40,632 nt of DNA from NCBI RefSeq assembly GCF_000982955.1, contig NZ_KQ058702.1:1-40632 (forward strand). Direction: 5' to 3'. The number at the start of each line of letters is the position of its first letter. Position 1 is the first letter of the stretch. The position numbers and the translations under genes were made by a program. This DNA comes from Micromonospora sp. HK10. Its GTDB lineage: Bacteria > Actinomycetota > Actinomycetes > Mycobacteriales > Micromonosporaceae. The notes under the pieces are model-generated. The model had not been told where the DNA came from, made no database searches, and saw only the letters and a program-made list of their open reading frames with translations. This document shows positions 1 through 8,720 of the stretch, one piece after another.

Positions 1-86
1 CCCGGTGATCGCGGCGAGCCGGTGCCGCCCGGCGTGGGGGAGCGGCCGGCGCCGGTGGCGCGGGCGGCGGGCGAGGGGGGTGTGCC

Positions 87-1247
87 GTGCTGCGGCTGAC
101 CGTACCTCGGGTGGTGCTGGCGCTGGTCGGCCTGCTGCTGCTGACGTACGCCTTCGCGGTGGCCCCGGCCACGGTGGCCGGCGGCCGGTCGGACCAGGCC
201 GCCGACCGGCTCGCCCGGCCGACCCCCGGTGTGGTCGCGCCGGTCGAGTCGAGCCCGTCGCCCGCACCGCCGCCGCCGGTGTTCCCGCCGGCCGGCCGGA
301 CCTTCATCGGGGTGATGACCGACAAGGGCCCGCACGACTTCCGGCCGCTGGACCGGTTCACCGCGGCCGCGAGGCACCAGCCGCAGGTCATGCTCTTCAG
401 CGAGGGGTGGGCGACCGCCACCTTCGACCGGGCGCTCTTCGACCGGATCAAGGCGCGCGGCATGATGCCGATGCTGGGCTGGGAGCCGTGGAACTACCGG
501 ATCGACCAGACGGCCCGCAAGCAGAAGCTCACCGCCCGCCAGATCGACCGGCTCCGGGCCAACCAGCCGCGCTACCGGCTGGCCCGCATCGCCGACGGGC
601 ACTTCGACAGCTACCTGCGCTCCTGGGCGGTCGGCATCCGGTCGCTCGGCTACCCGGTGGCGATCCGTTTCGCCCACGAGATGAACGGCGACTGGTACCC
701 GTGGTGCGAGCTGACCAACGGCAACCGGCCCGGCGACTACGTGAAGGCGTGGCGCCACGTGCACGACGTGTTCCGTCGGGCCGGCGCCACCAACGTCACC
801 TGGGTGTGGAGCGCGAACGTGCGGTGGAGCGACAGCACCCCGCGGCTCGCCGCGTACTACCCGGGCGACGCCTACGTGGACTGGGTCGGTATCACCGGCT
901 ACTACGGCACCGGCGCGTTCTCCCGGTACCTCTCCTTCGACGCGATCTTCAAGCGGACCCACGCCGAGATCCGCACCTTCACCCACAAACCGCTGGTCAT
1001 CACCGAGACCGGCGCCTCGAACGGCGCGGGTCGCAAGGCGGAGTGGATCAAGCAGGCCTTCCGGACGCTGCCCGCGTACCCGGACATCATCGGGCTGATC
1101 TGGTTCGAGGTGAACAAGGAACTGGACTGGCGGATCGGCAGCCCGCCCGCGGCGGCGAAGGCCTTCGCCCAGGGCGTCGCCGCGGCCCGGTACGACGTGC
1201 GGTGGTCGCCGGAGATGGTGCCACGCACCACGACGACCCGGCGCTGA
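87..1247 (+). CDS. Secreted or membrane-anchored GH26-like glycoside hydrolase (beta-mannanase/endoglucanase type)
   Basis: The protein has 386 residues. An N-terminal hydrophobic segment (about residues 8-26) is followed by a Pro/Ser/Ala linker (about 45-70), so it is probably exported or membrane-anchored. The catalytic region starts near residue 72. It has the two carboxylates expected of GH26: Glu198 in HEMN (197-200) as acid/base and Glu307 in ITETG (305-309) as nucleophile, with several Trp residues that could line a sugar cleft (W131, W134, W203, W206, W241). GH26 enzymes cleave beta-1,4-mannan or mixed-link glucan; the substrate here cannot be read from sequence. The start is GTG at 87, with a G-rich ribosome binding site at 75-80. 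Upstream sequence lies outside the window, so a longer or operonic arrangement cannot be excluded. The family call is from motifs only. Confidence 0.85.
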   Translation: MLRLTVPRVVLALVGLLLLTYAFAVAPATVAGGRSDQAADRLARPTPGVVAPVESSPSPAPPPPVFPPAGRTFIGVMTDKGPHDFRPLDRFTAAARHQPQVMLFSEGWATATFDRALFDRIKARGMMPMLGWEPWNYRIDQTARKQKLTARQIDRLRANQPRYRLARIADGHFDSYLRSWAVGIRSLGYPVAIRFAHEMNGDWYPWCELTNGNRPGDYVKAWRHVHDVFRRAGATNVTWVWSANVRWSDSTPRLAAYYPGDAYVDWVGITGYYGTGAFSRYLSFDAIFKRTHAEIRTFTHKPLVITETGASNGAGRKAEWIKQAFRTLPAYPDIIGLIWFEVNKELDWRIGSPPAAAKAFAQGVAAARYDVRWSPEMVPRTTTTRR

Positions 1248-1397
1248 CCGGGCCGGCGGCCCGTCCGGGTTGAAATCCCGCACGCAGCGGAGCAGGTGAT
1301 GAGTCCCTGGAGCCCCGGCTCCACCGAGCGTCGACATCGGGCCGCCGGATCCATAGACTCCGGTCTTTCTGGTACCACGAGTCCAGGGAGGACCCAG

Positions 1398-2150
1398 GTG
1401 TCGAGCACAACCCGGCCGCACGCCGTCCCGCTGCTGTCCCGCCTCGCCGGCGTGGCGGTGGTCACCGCCGCGCTGGTGGCCACCGGCGGCGCCGCGATCG
1501 CCGCGCCCCCCGCCGAGCCCGCGCCCACCCGGGGCCCGTGCGCGTACACGCCGACCCCGGATGAGCCGGCCGCGCGGCCGGTGCCGCTGCCGCCGGCCCC
1601 CCGGCACACCCCCGACCGGGGCACCGTCCGGGTCACCCTGCGCACCAACCAGGGCCCGATCGGGCTGACCCTCGACCGCGAGCAGGCCCCCTGCACCGTG
1701 CAGAGCTTCCTGCACCTGGCCCGGCACAAGTTCTACGACCGGACGCCCTGCCACCGGCTCACCGCGTACCCGACGCTGACGGTGCTGCAGTGCGGCGACC
1801 CGTCCGGCACCGGCGAGGGCGGGCCCGGCTACCGGTACGCCGACGAACTCCCCACCGACCTGCCGCCGGCCCCGACCGACCCGACCGGCGTGCGCCGGCT
1901 CTACGCCCGGGGCACCCTGGCCATGGCCAACGCCGGCCCGGACACCAACGGCAGCCAGTTCTTCCTGGTCCAGGCCGACTCGGCGCTGCGCCCCAACTAC
2001 ACCGTCTTCGGCACCATCGACGCGGCCGGACTGGCCACCCTGGACCGGATCGCGGCCGGCGGCATCGCCGCCACGCCCGAGGACCCGGCGCCGGTCGACG
2101 GCGCGCCGGCCCTCCCCGTGGAAATCCTGCGCGCCAAGCGGGGCCGCTGA
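1398..2150 (+). CDS. Secreted cyclophilin-type peptidyl-prolyl cis-trans isomerase
   Basis: The protein has 250 residues. A signal peptide-like N-terminus (hydrophobic 16-35, ending in an Ala-rich AAIAAPP site) and a Pro-rich spacer precede a cyclophilin domain from about residue 75. Cyclophilin landmarks are GTVRVTLRTNQGPI, YDRTPCHRLT (Arg120 in the position of the catalytic Arg), QCGDPSGTGEGGPGY and GTLAMANAGPDTNGSQFF. It should catalyse prolyl isomerisation of proteins outside the membrane. An in-frame ATG exists at 1296, but GTG 1398 is preferred because AGGGAGGA lies just upstream (1385-1392) and the signal peptide begins right after it. Cys residues at 48, 99, 118 and 132 could form disulfides, which fits an exported protein. 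It stands alone and converges with the phosphoesterase. Confidence 0.88.
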   Translation: MSSTTRPHAVPLLSRLAGVAVVTAALVATGGAAIAAPPAEPAPTRGPCAYTPTPDEPAARPVPLPPAPRHTPDRGTVRVTLRTNQGPIGLTLDREQAPCTVQSFLHLARHKFYDRTPCHRLTAYPTLTVLQCGDPSGTGEGGPGYRYADELPTDLPPAPTDPTGVRRLYARGTLAMANAGPDTNGSQFFLVQADSALRPNYTVFGTIDAAGLATLDRIAAGGIAATPEDPAPVDGAPALPVEILRAKRGR

Positions 2151-2162
2151 CCCCGGACGGAC

Positions 2163-2195
2163 GGCCGGCCGGGGCAGACCTCGCCCCGACCGGCC
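2163..2195. terminator. Bidirectional stem-loop between convergent genes
   Basis: Two 6-bp paired blocks (GGCCGG/CCGGCC and CGGGGC/GCCCCG) are separated by one C-A mismatch and close a 7-nt loop (2176-2182). The hairpin lies between the 3' ends of the cyclophilin and the phosphoesterase genes. There is no U-tract, as is common in actinobacteria. Confidence 0.6.
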
Positions 2196-2205
2196 GCCCC
2201 GCGGA

Positions 2206-3573
2206 TCAGTGGCAGGAGCCGGAACCGCTGTCGCTGTACGTCTGCCCGGCGACCGGCACGAACCGCCAGTCGTAGCCGCCGGAGTGCAGGGTGAACTTGA
2301 GTACCCCGTACGCCGTGGCGTTGCGGGCCTCGCTGTTGGGCTGGATGGTGCCGAAGGTGTAGTGGCTGGCCCCGCCCATACCGGCCACGAAACTGCGCAG
2401 GCCCCGGCCGGCGTCGTAGCCGCCGCTGGGGTTCATCGGGGCGAACCGCTCGTAGACGTGGTTGTGTCCCCACACCACGACGTCGGCGTTGTAGTCGTAG
2501 AGCGCCTGGTAGAGCGGGCGGGTCGAGGTCGACGGCGCGTGGTTGGCGCTGGACGTGAAGAGTGGGTGGTGCCAGTACGCCAGGGTGCACGGCTTGCCGC
2601 TGGCGGCCAGGTCCGCCCGCAGCCACTGCTCCTGCGCCGAGCCGGCCGCCATGCTGATGTTCGAGTTCAGCGAGACGACGTGCCAGTTGCCCAGGTCGTA
2701 CGAGTAGTAGCCGCGCCCGCTCGGGCCGGCCTGGCTGCCGAAGTAGCCGTAGTAGCCGCTCGCGCCCGAGGTGTTGTAGTCGTGGTTGCCCGGCGACGGG
2801 CGGGTACGCGCCTTGTGCCGGCCCCAGGTGGGCTCGTAGTAGGCGGAGAACTCCGCCGCGGTGCCGTTGTCGTACACGTTGTCGCCGGTGGTGAAGACCG
2901 TGCCGGTGATGCCGTCGAGCAGCGTCGCGGTGGCGCTGTCGCCGGAGCCGGAGTTGGCGATGTCGCCCACCCCGACCAGCACCGGGTCCGCGGACGGCGT
3001 GCTGGTGCCGGTGGTGACGACCAGTTGCGGGGCGTCGGCCCCGCTCTCCCGTGTGTCGTAGTAGGCGCCGTCGCCGCTGGCCGAGGTCGCCCCGAAGCTG
3101 TAGGTGCCGTTGCCGGTCACCTGCGCCGTCACGTCCACCTCGTACCAGCTGTCCGCGCCCACCGCGCCGATCGCGCCGAGCGGGGCGCCGTCGAGGGCCG
3201 GCTGGTTGTTCCAGGTGGTGCCGGTCTCCGACCAGGTCGTGTTCGACATCGCCCGGAACGTGCCGCCGGCGTCGCTGCCGCTGTTGCCGCTGATGGTGCG
3301 CAGCCGCAGCCTGGCGCTGGTGACCGTGCCGCTGACCCCGCTGACCGTGAACCGCAGGAACAGCCGGCGGACCGGGGAGTTGTCCACCACGAGCTGCGTC
3401 GAGGTGCCGTAGTTGGTGGTGGCGGTGTCGCTCTGCACGTACGTGTCGGCCACCGGCGTGAAGGTCACGCCCGCCGCTGACGCCGGGCCGGCGCCGACCA
3501 CCACGGCGGTGGTGGTGAGCAGCGCCGCCACCGCGCCGAGCGCAACCGTGGGGTGGGGGAGTCGAAGAGCCAT
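2206..3573 (-). CDS. Secreted metallophosphoesterase with N-terminal DNRLRE-type carbohydrate-binding domain
   Basis: The protein has 455 residues. A signal peptide (about 1-34, ending ASAAG) is followed by a beta-sandwich of the DNRLRE/CBM96 type (about 36-190, starting FTPVADTYVQSDT). A calcineurin-like metallophosphoesterase domain follows (about 197-450). All metal-binding motifs are visible: GDI (203-205), GDNVYD (230-235), GNHDY (262-266), HHP (335-337) and GHNH (369-372). The family hydrolyses phosphomonoesters or diesters; an extracellular phosphate-scavenging role is inferred. ATG at 3573 is chosen because GGAAGGG lies upstream on the minus strand and the signal peptide follows directly; an open frame continues further upstream but looks non-coding. 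The promoter region holds GTTCACC elements that resemble PhoP boxes, which fits a phosphatase. Confidence 0.9.
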   Translation of the reverse strand: MALRLPHPTVALGAVAALLTTTAVVVGAGPASAAGVTFTPVADTYVQSDTATTNYGTSTQLVVDNSPVRRLFLRFTVSGVSGTVTSARLRLRTISGNSGSDAGGTFRAMSNTTWSETGTTWNNQPALDGAPLGAIGAVGADSWYEVDVTAQVTGNGTYSFGATSASGDGAYYDTRESGADAPQLVVTTGTSTPSADPVLVGVGDIANSGSGDSATATLLDGITGTVFTTGDNVYDNGTAAEFSAYYEPTWGRHKARTRPSPGNHDYNTSGASGYYGYFGSQAGPSGRGYYSYDLGNWHVVSLNSNISMAAGSAQEQWLRADLAASGKPCTLAYWHHPLFTSSANHAPSTSTRPLYQALYDYNADVVVWGHNHVYERFAPMNPSGGYDAGRGLRSFVAGMGGASHYTFGTIQPNSEARNATAYGVLKFTLHSGGYDWRFVPVAGQTYSDSGSGSCH

Positions 3574-3649
3574 CCGGAAACCCTTCCGTCGGGATGTTGG
3601 GGAAGCGGATGGAACGTAGGGGAGCCGGTCGGCCGGCCGGCGACGAACG

Positions 3650-3703
3650 GGTGAACAGCGGATCCAGGCAGGCAAACACATCGACGTTTGGTGACTGTTC
3701 ACC
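3650..3703. promoter_or_regulatory. Inverted GTTCACC elements, candidate PhoP (PHO box) region
   Basis: GGTGAACAG (3650-3658) and CTGTTCACC (3695-3703) form a perfect 9-bp inverted pair separated by 36 bp. Each contains GTTCACC, the conserved core of the 11-bp direct-repeat units bound by Streptomyces PhoP. Neighbouring 11-bp units are poorly conserved, so only single units are clear. The site is 77-130 bp upstream of the phosphoesterase start and 97-150 bp upstream of the MFS start, in a divergent promoter region. Binding is inferred. Confidence 0.4.
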
Positions 3704-3799
3704 GACCGCCCGCCTGCCCGGCACGCACCGTCCGTTGTGACCGGCGGGGCCGGCCTGGACGATGGCTGACCGTCACCCGCCCACCCGAGGAGAGGTCCC

Positions 3800-5074
3800 G
3801 TGTACCTGTCCACCGTCTCCCGGCCGGTCACCGACCCGCCCGCGCCGGGCCGTGCCCGCCGAGGCCTCGCCCTGGTCGGCGGCAACGTCGTCGCCCTCGG
3901 CACGGTCAGCCTGATCACCGACGTCTCCGCCGAGATGGTGACCGCCGTCCTCCCGCTCTACCTGGTGCTCGGCCTGCACCTGAGCCCGCTTGCCTTCGGC
4001 GTGCTCGACGGCCTGTACGCCGGCACCACCGCGCTGCTGCGGATCATCGGCGGCTTCGCGGCCGACCGGTTCCGCCGGCGCAAGCTGGTCGCCGGCCTGG
4101 GCTACACCCTCTCCGCGGTGGCCAAGCTCGGCCTGCTGCTCGCCGGCCGCTCGGTGCCGGCGATCGGCGCGGTGATCGCCGTCGACCGCCTCGGCAAGGG
4201 GGTACGCAGCGCGCCACGCGACGCGCTCATCACGCTCTCCACACCACCGGAGGCGCTGGGCCGGGCGTTCGGGGTGCACCGCGCCATGGACAGCCTCGGC
4301 GCATTCCTCGGGCCGCTGGTCGCTCTGGCGGTGCTGCTCGCCGTCGGGCAGTCCTACGACGCCGTCTTCGTGGCCAGCTTCTGTGTCGCCGCGCTCGCCG
4401 TCGTGGTGCTCGTGCTCTTCGTCCGGGAACGCCCCGACCCACCGGGCGGCACCGGCGACGCCCGGGTCTCGGTACGCGAGGCGTGCGGCCTGCTGCGCGA
4501 CCGGTCAGCCCGCCGGCTGCTGCTGGCCGCCGCACTGCTCGGCCTGGCCACCGTCGGTGACGGCTTCGTCTACCTGCTGCTGCAGCAGCGGGAGGACGTC
4601 GCCCTGCGCTGGTTCCCGCTGCTCGCGGTCGGCACGAGCCTGGCGTACCTGCTGCTCGCCGCCCCGCTCGGCGCCCTCGCCGACCGGATCGGTCGGCTGC
4701 CTGTGGTGGTCGGCGGGTACGCCGCGCTCGCCCTCACGTACCTGCTGCTGGCCGGCCCGGTCGCCGGCTGGCCGCTGCTCGCGCTCACCCTCACCTTGTA
4801 CGGGGTGTTCTACGCCGCCACGGACGGGGTGCTGGTCGCGCTCGCCGGTCCGGTGGTGCCGGCGCGGCTGCGCACCACCGGCATTGCGCTGGTGCAGACC
4901 GGACAGGCGCTGGCGTACCTGCTCTCCTCGGTCCTGTTCGGCGCTGCCTGGCAGGCCTGGGGACCGCAGACCGCGATCCGGCTCGCCGCCGTCGCCGCCC
5001 TCGGCGTGCTGGCGGTCTCGGTGCCCCTGCTGCTTCCCGCGTCCCGCCTCGTGCCCCGGAGGACCGCCCGATGA
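3800..5074 (+). CDS. Major facilitator superfamily transporter
   Basis: The protein has 424 residues with about 12 hydrophobic segments, the normal length for MFS. A motif-A-like loop between TM2 and TM3 reads GGFAADRFRRRK (84-95). A second conserved stretch, DRLGKGVRSAPRDALI (about 129-144), carries the GKGxRxxPRD signature of a subgroup of actinobacterial MFS proteins. The N-terminus is a short hydrophilic tail of about 25 residues. The start is GTG 3800 with GAGGAGAGG at 3787-3795. The stop overlaps the next start (ATGA, 5071-5074), so it is translationally coupled to a secreted TolB-like protein. The substrate is unknown; efflux is as likely as uptake. It shares its upstream region with the phosphoesterase and its GTTCACC elements. 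Confidence 0.88.
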   Translation: MYLSTVSRPVTDPPAPGRARRGLALVGGNVVALGTVSLITDVSAEMVTAVLPLYLVLGLHLSPLAFGVLDGLYAGTTALLRIIGGFAADRFRRRKLVAGLGYTLSAVAKLGLLLAGRSVPAIGAVIAVDRLGKGVRSAPRDALITLSTPPEALGRAFGVHRAMDSLGAFLGPLVALAVLLAVGQSYDAVFVASFCVAALAVVVLVLFVRERPDPPGGTGDARVSVREACGLLRDRSARRLLLAAALLGLATVGDGFVYLLLQQREDVALRWFPLLAVGTSLAYLLLAAPLGALADRIGRLPVVVGGYAALALTYLLLAGPVAGWPLLALTLTLYGVFYAATDGVLVALAGPVVPARLRTTGIALVQTGQALAYLLSSVLFGAAWQAWGPQTAIRLAAVAALGVLAVSVPLLLPASRLVPRRTAR

Positions 5075-6051
5075 CCCCGCTGACCACCCGGGCGAAGCTC
5101 GCCGTAGTGACCGCCGCCGCCCTGCTGCTCGGCGCGGCGGCGGCCGGCTACGCCGCCGTCGCCGCCGAACCGGCCCGCACGCCGCCGCCCGCGGTGGCCG
5201 GCACGGTCACCCTGGATCGCGGACCGCGGCTGCTCGCCGTCACCGACCGGCACGTCTCCTCGGTCGCCGCGGCCGACCCCGCCGGGCCACGCACCGTCGC
5301 CAGCACCGAGTGCGTGCGGGTGTACGCCGCGGCAGGCACCGGCGTGTGCCTGGCGGCCGTGGACGCCTGGACCTACCGGCTGCTCGTGCTCGACGCGGCG
5401 CTGCGGCCGACCCGTTCCCTCCCGCTGACCGGGCTGCCCAACCGGGCCCGGGTCTCGCCGTCCGGCCGGATGATCGCCTGGACCACCTTCGTCGGCGGCG
5501 ACTCCTACACCAGCAGCGGCTTCTCCACCCGCACCGGGATCCTCGACACCCGCACCGGCGCCACGGTGGCCTCGCTGGAGGGGTTCGCGGTGATCCGGGA
5601 CGGTCGGCCCCACCGCGGCGCCGACGTCAACTTCTGGGGAGTCACCTTCGGCGCCGACGACAACCTCTTCTACGCCACCATGTCCACCGGCGGAAAGCGC
5701 TACCTGGTCCGGGGCGACGTCGCGGCCCGGCGGGTGATCACGATCCGGGAAAACGTCGAGTGCCCGTCGCTCTCGCCCGACGGCACCCGGATCGCCTTCA
5801 AGCAGGCGCTCGACGGCGACCCGGCGAAGGGCTGGCGGCTGTCCGTGCTCGACCTGATGACCATGCGGGTGACCGCCACCGCCGAGACCGCCAGCGTCGA
5901 CGACCAGGCGGCCTGGCTGGACGGACGGACCCTGGCCTACACGCTGCGACGGTACGACGGCCGGCCGGATGTGTGGGCGGTGCCGGCCGACGGGTCGGGC
6001 CGACCGTCGATCCTGATTCCCGGCGCCGAGTCACCGTCCCCGCTGACCTGA
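5071..6051 (+). CDS. Exported TolB-like beta-propeller protein
   Basis: The protein has 326 residues. A hydrophobic N-terminal segment (about 9-30, TM or signal) and a short Ala/Pro spacer precede propeller-type repeats. Blade motifs of the PD40/TolB kind are visible, such as VSPSGRMIAWTTF and LSPDGTRIAFKQ, plus WLDGRTLAYTLRRYDGRPDV near the C-terminus. The start overlaps the MFS stop by ATGA, so the two genes form one operon. A role as an extracytoplasmic accessory or sensor for the transporter is possible but only inferred from the coupling. No catalytic motif is seen. Confidence 0.8.
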   Translation: MTPLTTRAKLAVVTAAALLLGAAAAGYAAVAAEPARTPPPAVAGTVTLDRGPRLLAVTDRHVSSVAAADPAGPRTVASTECVRVYAAAGTGVCLAAVDAWTYRLLVLDAALRPTRSLPLTGLPNRARVSPSGRMIAWTTFVGGDSYTSSGFSTRTGILDTRTGATVASLEGFAVIRDGRPHRGADVNFWGVTFGADDNLFYATMSTGGKRYLVRGDVAARRVITIRENVECPSLSPDGTRIAFKQALDGDPAKGWRLSVLDLMTMRVTATAETASVDDQAAWLDGRTLAYTLRRYDGRPDVWAVPADGSGRPSILIPGAESPSPLT

Positions 6052-6128
6052 CCGTCCGAGGGGCCCGACCGTCCGACCCCCTGACCGTCCGACGCGCCTG
6101 GCTGTCCGGCGTGCCGTGGACAGCGGAC

Positions 6129-6160
6129 GGGGCCGTCCCCGCGGTGGCGGGAACGGCCCC
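6129..6160. terminator. Bidirectional terminator hairpin between convergent genes
   Basis: A perfect 8-bp outer stem (GGGGCCGT 6129-6136 with ACGGCCCC 6153-6160) continues, after one mismatch, with CCCGC/GCGGG around a GGTG loop. It lies between the TolB-like gene (plus) and the catalase gene (minus). Confidence 0.75.
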
Positions 6161-6181
6161 GGGTGCCCGGAAGCCGCGCGG

Positions 6182-8443
6182 TCAGCCCACCGAGGCGGGG
6201 AAGCGCTGCCAGACCCGGTGCGCCGCCATCAGCTGCTGCACGGCGGTCAGCACCTCGGCGCCGGAGTCGCCGGACACCACGCCCGGCGTGCCGGCCACGC
6301 CTGCCTGCCGCAGCACCTCGGTCCCGGCGCCCCAGGCGCCGATCGCCTTGGCGTGCCGCCAGGCCTCCTCGACCAGCAGGAGCACCCGCGGATCCACCGT
6401 CGCAACGCCCGCGGCGCCGGCCTTGGCGTCCCGGGCCGGCAGCGCGTCCGGGGCCGGCGTCGGGGCGCCGGCCAGCAGGACCGCGTCGAACTCGACGGAC
6501 CGGGCGGTGGCGAAGCTGCGCTGCACCGGGGTGCCACGCACGGCGCCGCCGTGCGGACCGATCAGCAGCGGGACCATGCCGGCGCTGAAGACCGCCATCC
6601 GGACCTGGGCGACGTCGTCCAGGTCGCCGTCCGGATCCACCACGATGCCGACCATCCGGCCGTCGGCCGGCCACTCCCGCCCCACCTGGGACAGCGCCGG
6701 GCTGGGCTGGACGTCGGCGAGCGGCAGGGTCGGCTCCGGCGCGGGCAACCCGAGACCGGCGGCGACCTGGGCGCAGAGCACCGGGTCGATGTTGGCCAGG
6801 CAGCGCAGCTGCCGCTCCCGGATCTCCTGGCGGTAGCACTTGCCCAGCTCGAAGGTGTAGGCGCGGATGATGTGCTCCCGCTCGACCGGGGACATGCTCA
6901 GCCAGAAGAGCCGGGCCTGGCTGAAGTGGTCGTCGAAGGAGGCCGGCGCGGCGCGTACCTTGGGCGCCTCCGCGACGGTCACCGGCACGTCGACGAACGC
7001 GTTCTCCTTGTCGCCGGCCGGGAACGGGTTGCCCCCGTCGAGCGAGTTCGGCCGGTACGGCGCCACTCCGGCGTGCACGGCGTGCTGGTGGAAGCCGTCG
7101 CGCAGCATGTCGTTGACCGGGGCGTGCGGGCGGTTCACCGGGATCTGCGAGAAGTTCGGCCCGCCGAGCCGGGTGAGCTGCGTGTCGACGTACGAGAAGA
7201 GCCGGCCCTGCAGCAGCGGGTCGTTGGTGACGTCGATGCCCGGCGGAAGGTGGCCGACGTGGAAGGCGACCTGCTCGGTCTCGGCGAAGAAGTTCGTCGG
7301 GGTCCGGTTGAGCACGAGCCGGCCGATCGGCTGCACCGGCGCCAGTTCCTCCGGCACGATCTTCGTGGGGTCGAGCAGGTCGATGCCGGCGAAGGTCTCC
7401 TCGGGGGTGTCCGGGAAGACCTGGATGCCCAGCTCCCACTCCGGGTACGCGCCGGCCTCGATGGCGTCGTAGAGGTCGCGGCGGTGGAAGTCCGGGTCCA
7501 CCCCGTTGATCAGCTGGGCCTCCTCCCAGACCAGGGAGTGCACCCCCAGCTTCGGCTTCCAGTGGAACTTGACCAGCACGGTCTCCCCGGCGTCGTTGAC
7601 CAGCCGGAAGGTGTGCACGCCGAACCCCTCCATGGTCCGGTACGAGCGGGGGATGCCCCGGTCGGACATGTTCCACATGGTGTGGTGCTGCGCCTCGGTG
7701 TGCAGGGAGACGAAGTCCCAGAAGGTGTCGTGCGCGCTCTGCGCCTGCGGGATCTCCCGGTCCGGGTGCGGCTTGCCGGCGTGGATGATGTCCGGGAACT
7801 TGATCGCGTCCTGGATGAAGAAGACCGGCATGTTGTTGGCGACCAGGTCGAAGGTGCCCTCGTCGGTGTAGAACTTGGTGGCGAAGCCACGGGTGTCGCG
7901 CACGGTGTCGGCGGAGCCGCGGGAGCCGAGGACCGTGGAGAACCGGACGAAGGCCTGGGTCTCCCGGCCCTTCTTGAGGAAACCGGCCCGGGTCAGGGTC
8001 TCGGCGGTGCCGTAGCCGGTGAACACCCCGTGCGCCCCGGTGCCGCGCGCGTGCACCACCCGCTCGGGGATGCGCTCGTGGTCGAAGTGGGTGATCTTCT
8101 CGCGGAAGTGGTGGTCCTGGAGCAGGATCGGCCCCCGCGGGCCGGCCTTCAGCGAGTGGTCGGTGTCGCGCAGCCTGGCCCCTTGCGACGTGGTCAGGTA
8201 GGCGCCCTGCTGTCCCTTGGCGGTCGGCGGCACGCCCGTCTCCGCGCCGGTCGGGGTCCGGGTCTCCGGCGTGCCCTGCTCCTTCTTCGGCGGCAGCGGG
8301 TCGTGCGGCGTGGTCGGCTCGTCGACGGTCGGTGGGGCGCTGCCGGGCGCGCCCGGGACGTCCGGGGTGAGGACGTCGGTCACCTTCTCCGCAGCCGTCT
8401 CGACGGCGGCCTTGACGGCCTTGGCGGGGTTGTTGCGGTCCAT
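6182..8443 (-). CDS. katE: Large-subunit monofunctional catalase (HPII type)
   Basis: The protein has 753 residues, the length of clade 2 (large-subunit) haem catalases that convert hydrogen peroxide to water and oxygen. The distal His131 lies in FDHERIPERVVHARG, with Asn204 in VANNMPVFFIQD. The proximal haem Tyr418 lies in GRLFSYVDTQ. The C-terminal 150 residues (about 600-753, beginning REWPADGRMVGI) form the flavodoxin/GATase-like domain of this clade. The N-terminal 75 residues are a hydrophilic Pro/Thr-rich extension. The start is ATG 8443, preceded on the minus strand by GAGAGGGA. A GTTT-N15-GGGTAG promoter sits 48-72 bp upstream, so control by a stress sigma factor of the SigB/SigF type is likely. 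It is transcribed alone. Confidence 0.95.
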   Translation of the reverse strand: MDRNNPAKAVKAAVETAAEKVTDVLTPDVPGAPGSAPPTVDEPTTPHDPLPPKKEQGTPETRTPTGAETGVPPTAKGQQGAYLTTSQGARLRDTDHSLKAGPRGPILLQDHHFREKITHFDHERIPERVVHARGTGAHGVFTGYGTAETLTRAGFLKKGRETQAFVRFSTVLGSRGSADTVRDTRGFATKFYTDEGTFDLVANNMPVFFIQDAIKFPDIIHAGKPHPDREIPQAQSAHDTFWDFVSLHTEAQHHTMWNMSDRGIPRSYRTMEGFGVHTFRLVNDAGETVLVKFHWKPKLGVHSLVWEEAQLINGVDPDFHRRDLYDAIEAGAYPEWELGIQVFPDTPEETFAGIDLLDPTKIVPEELAPVQPIGRLVLNRTPTNFFAETEQVAFHVGHLPPGIDVTNDPLLQGRLFSYVDTQLTRLGGPNFSQIPVNRPHAPVNDMLRDGFHQHAVHAGVAPYRPNSLDGGNPFPAGDKENAFVDVPVTVAEAPKVRAAPASFDDHFSQARLFWLSMSPVEREHIIRAYTFELGKCYRQEIRERQLRCLANIDPVLCAQVAAGLGLPAPEPTLPLADVQPSPALSQVGREWPADGRMVGIVVDPDGDLDDVAQVRMAVFSAGMVPLLIGPHGGAVRGTPVQRSFATARSVEFDAVLLAGAPTPAPDALPARDAKAGAAGVATVDPRVLLLVEEAWRHAKAIGAWGAGTEVLRQAGVAGTPGVVSGDSGAEVLTAVQQLMAAHRVWQRFPASVG

Positions 8444-8490
8444 CAGGGCGGGTCCCTCTCGATTGGGCGAATGACCGGGCCCTTGGCCCC

Positions 8491-8515
8491 CTACCCCCAG
8501 CCGGGTGGGGCAAAC
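8491..8515 (-). promoter_or_regulatory. SigB/SigF-type promoter of katE
   Basis: On the minus strand GTTT (8515-8512), 15 nt of spacer and GGGTAG (8496-8491) match the general-stress consensus GNNT-N14-16-GGGTAY except for the last base. The expected start site near 8484 leaves a leader of about 40 nt before the katE ATG. Confidence 0.6.
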
Positions 8516-8720
8516 CAGGCGTAACGGCCGGCGTCCGGGTGGTGTGACGGTCGACTCGGTGATCGGCGACGCGGTCCGCGGCTGTTGACCGGCGGGTGCG
8601 ACGCGAGGTCACTCTGCGTGAGCTGCCCCGGTGCCCGCTGGTCTGTGTCGAGAGCTGGCGTCTCGTCACTGACCTGCGACTATGGTCGGCAGCCCGGCTC
8701 GACCGGGGGATGGCTCTCGC

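Noticed and set aside
1309..1322. GGAGCC-CC-GGCTCC as terminator of the GH26-like gene
   Set aside because: The stem is short with almost no loop and no supporting context; too weak to list.
4383..6836. An 817-codon plus-strand frame across the MFS, TolB-like and katE 3' regions
   Set aside because: Ser/Arg/Pro-rich shadow frame without motifs that would overlap three well-supported genes.
8479..8494. GGGCCCTTGGCCCC upstream of katE as a DosR-like box
   Set aside because: Only about 10 of 14 core positions match and it is mostly G+C symmetry; the stress-sigma promoter is a better explanation for this region.
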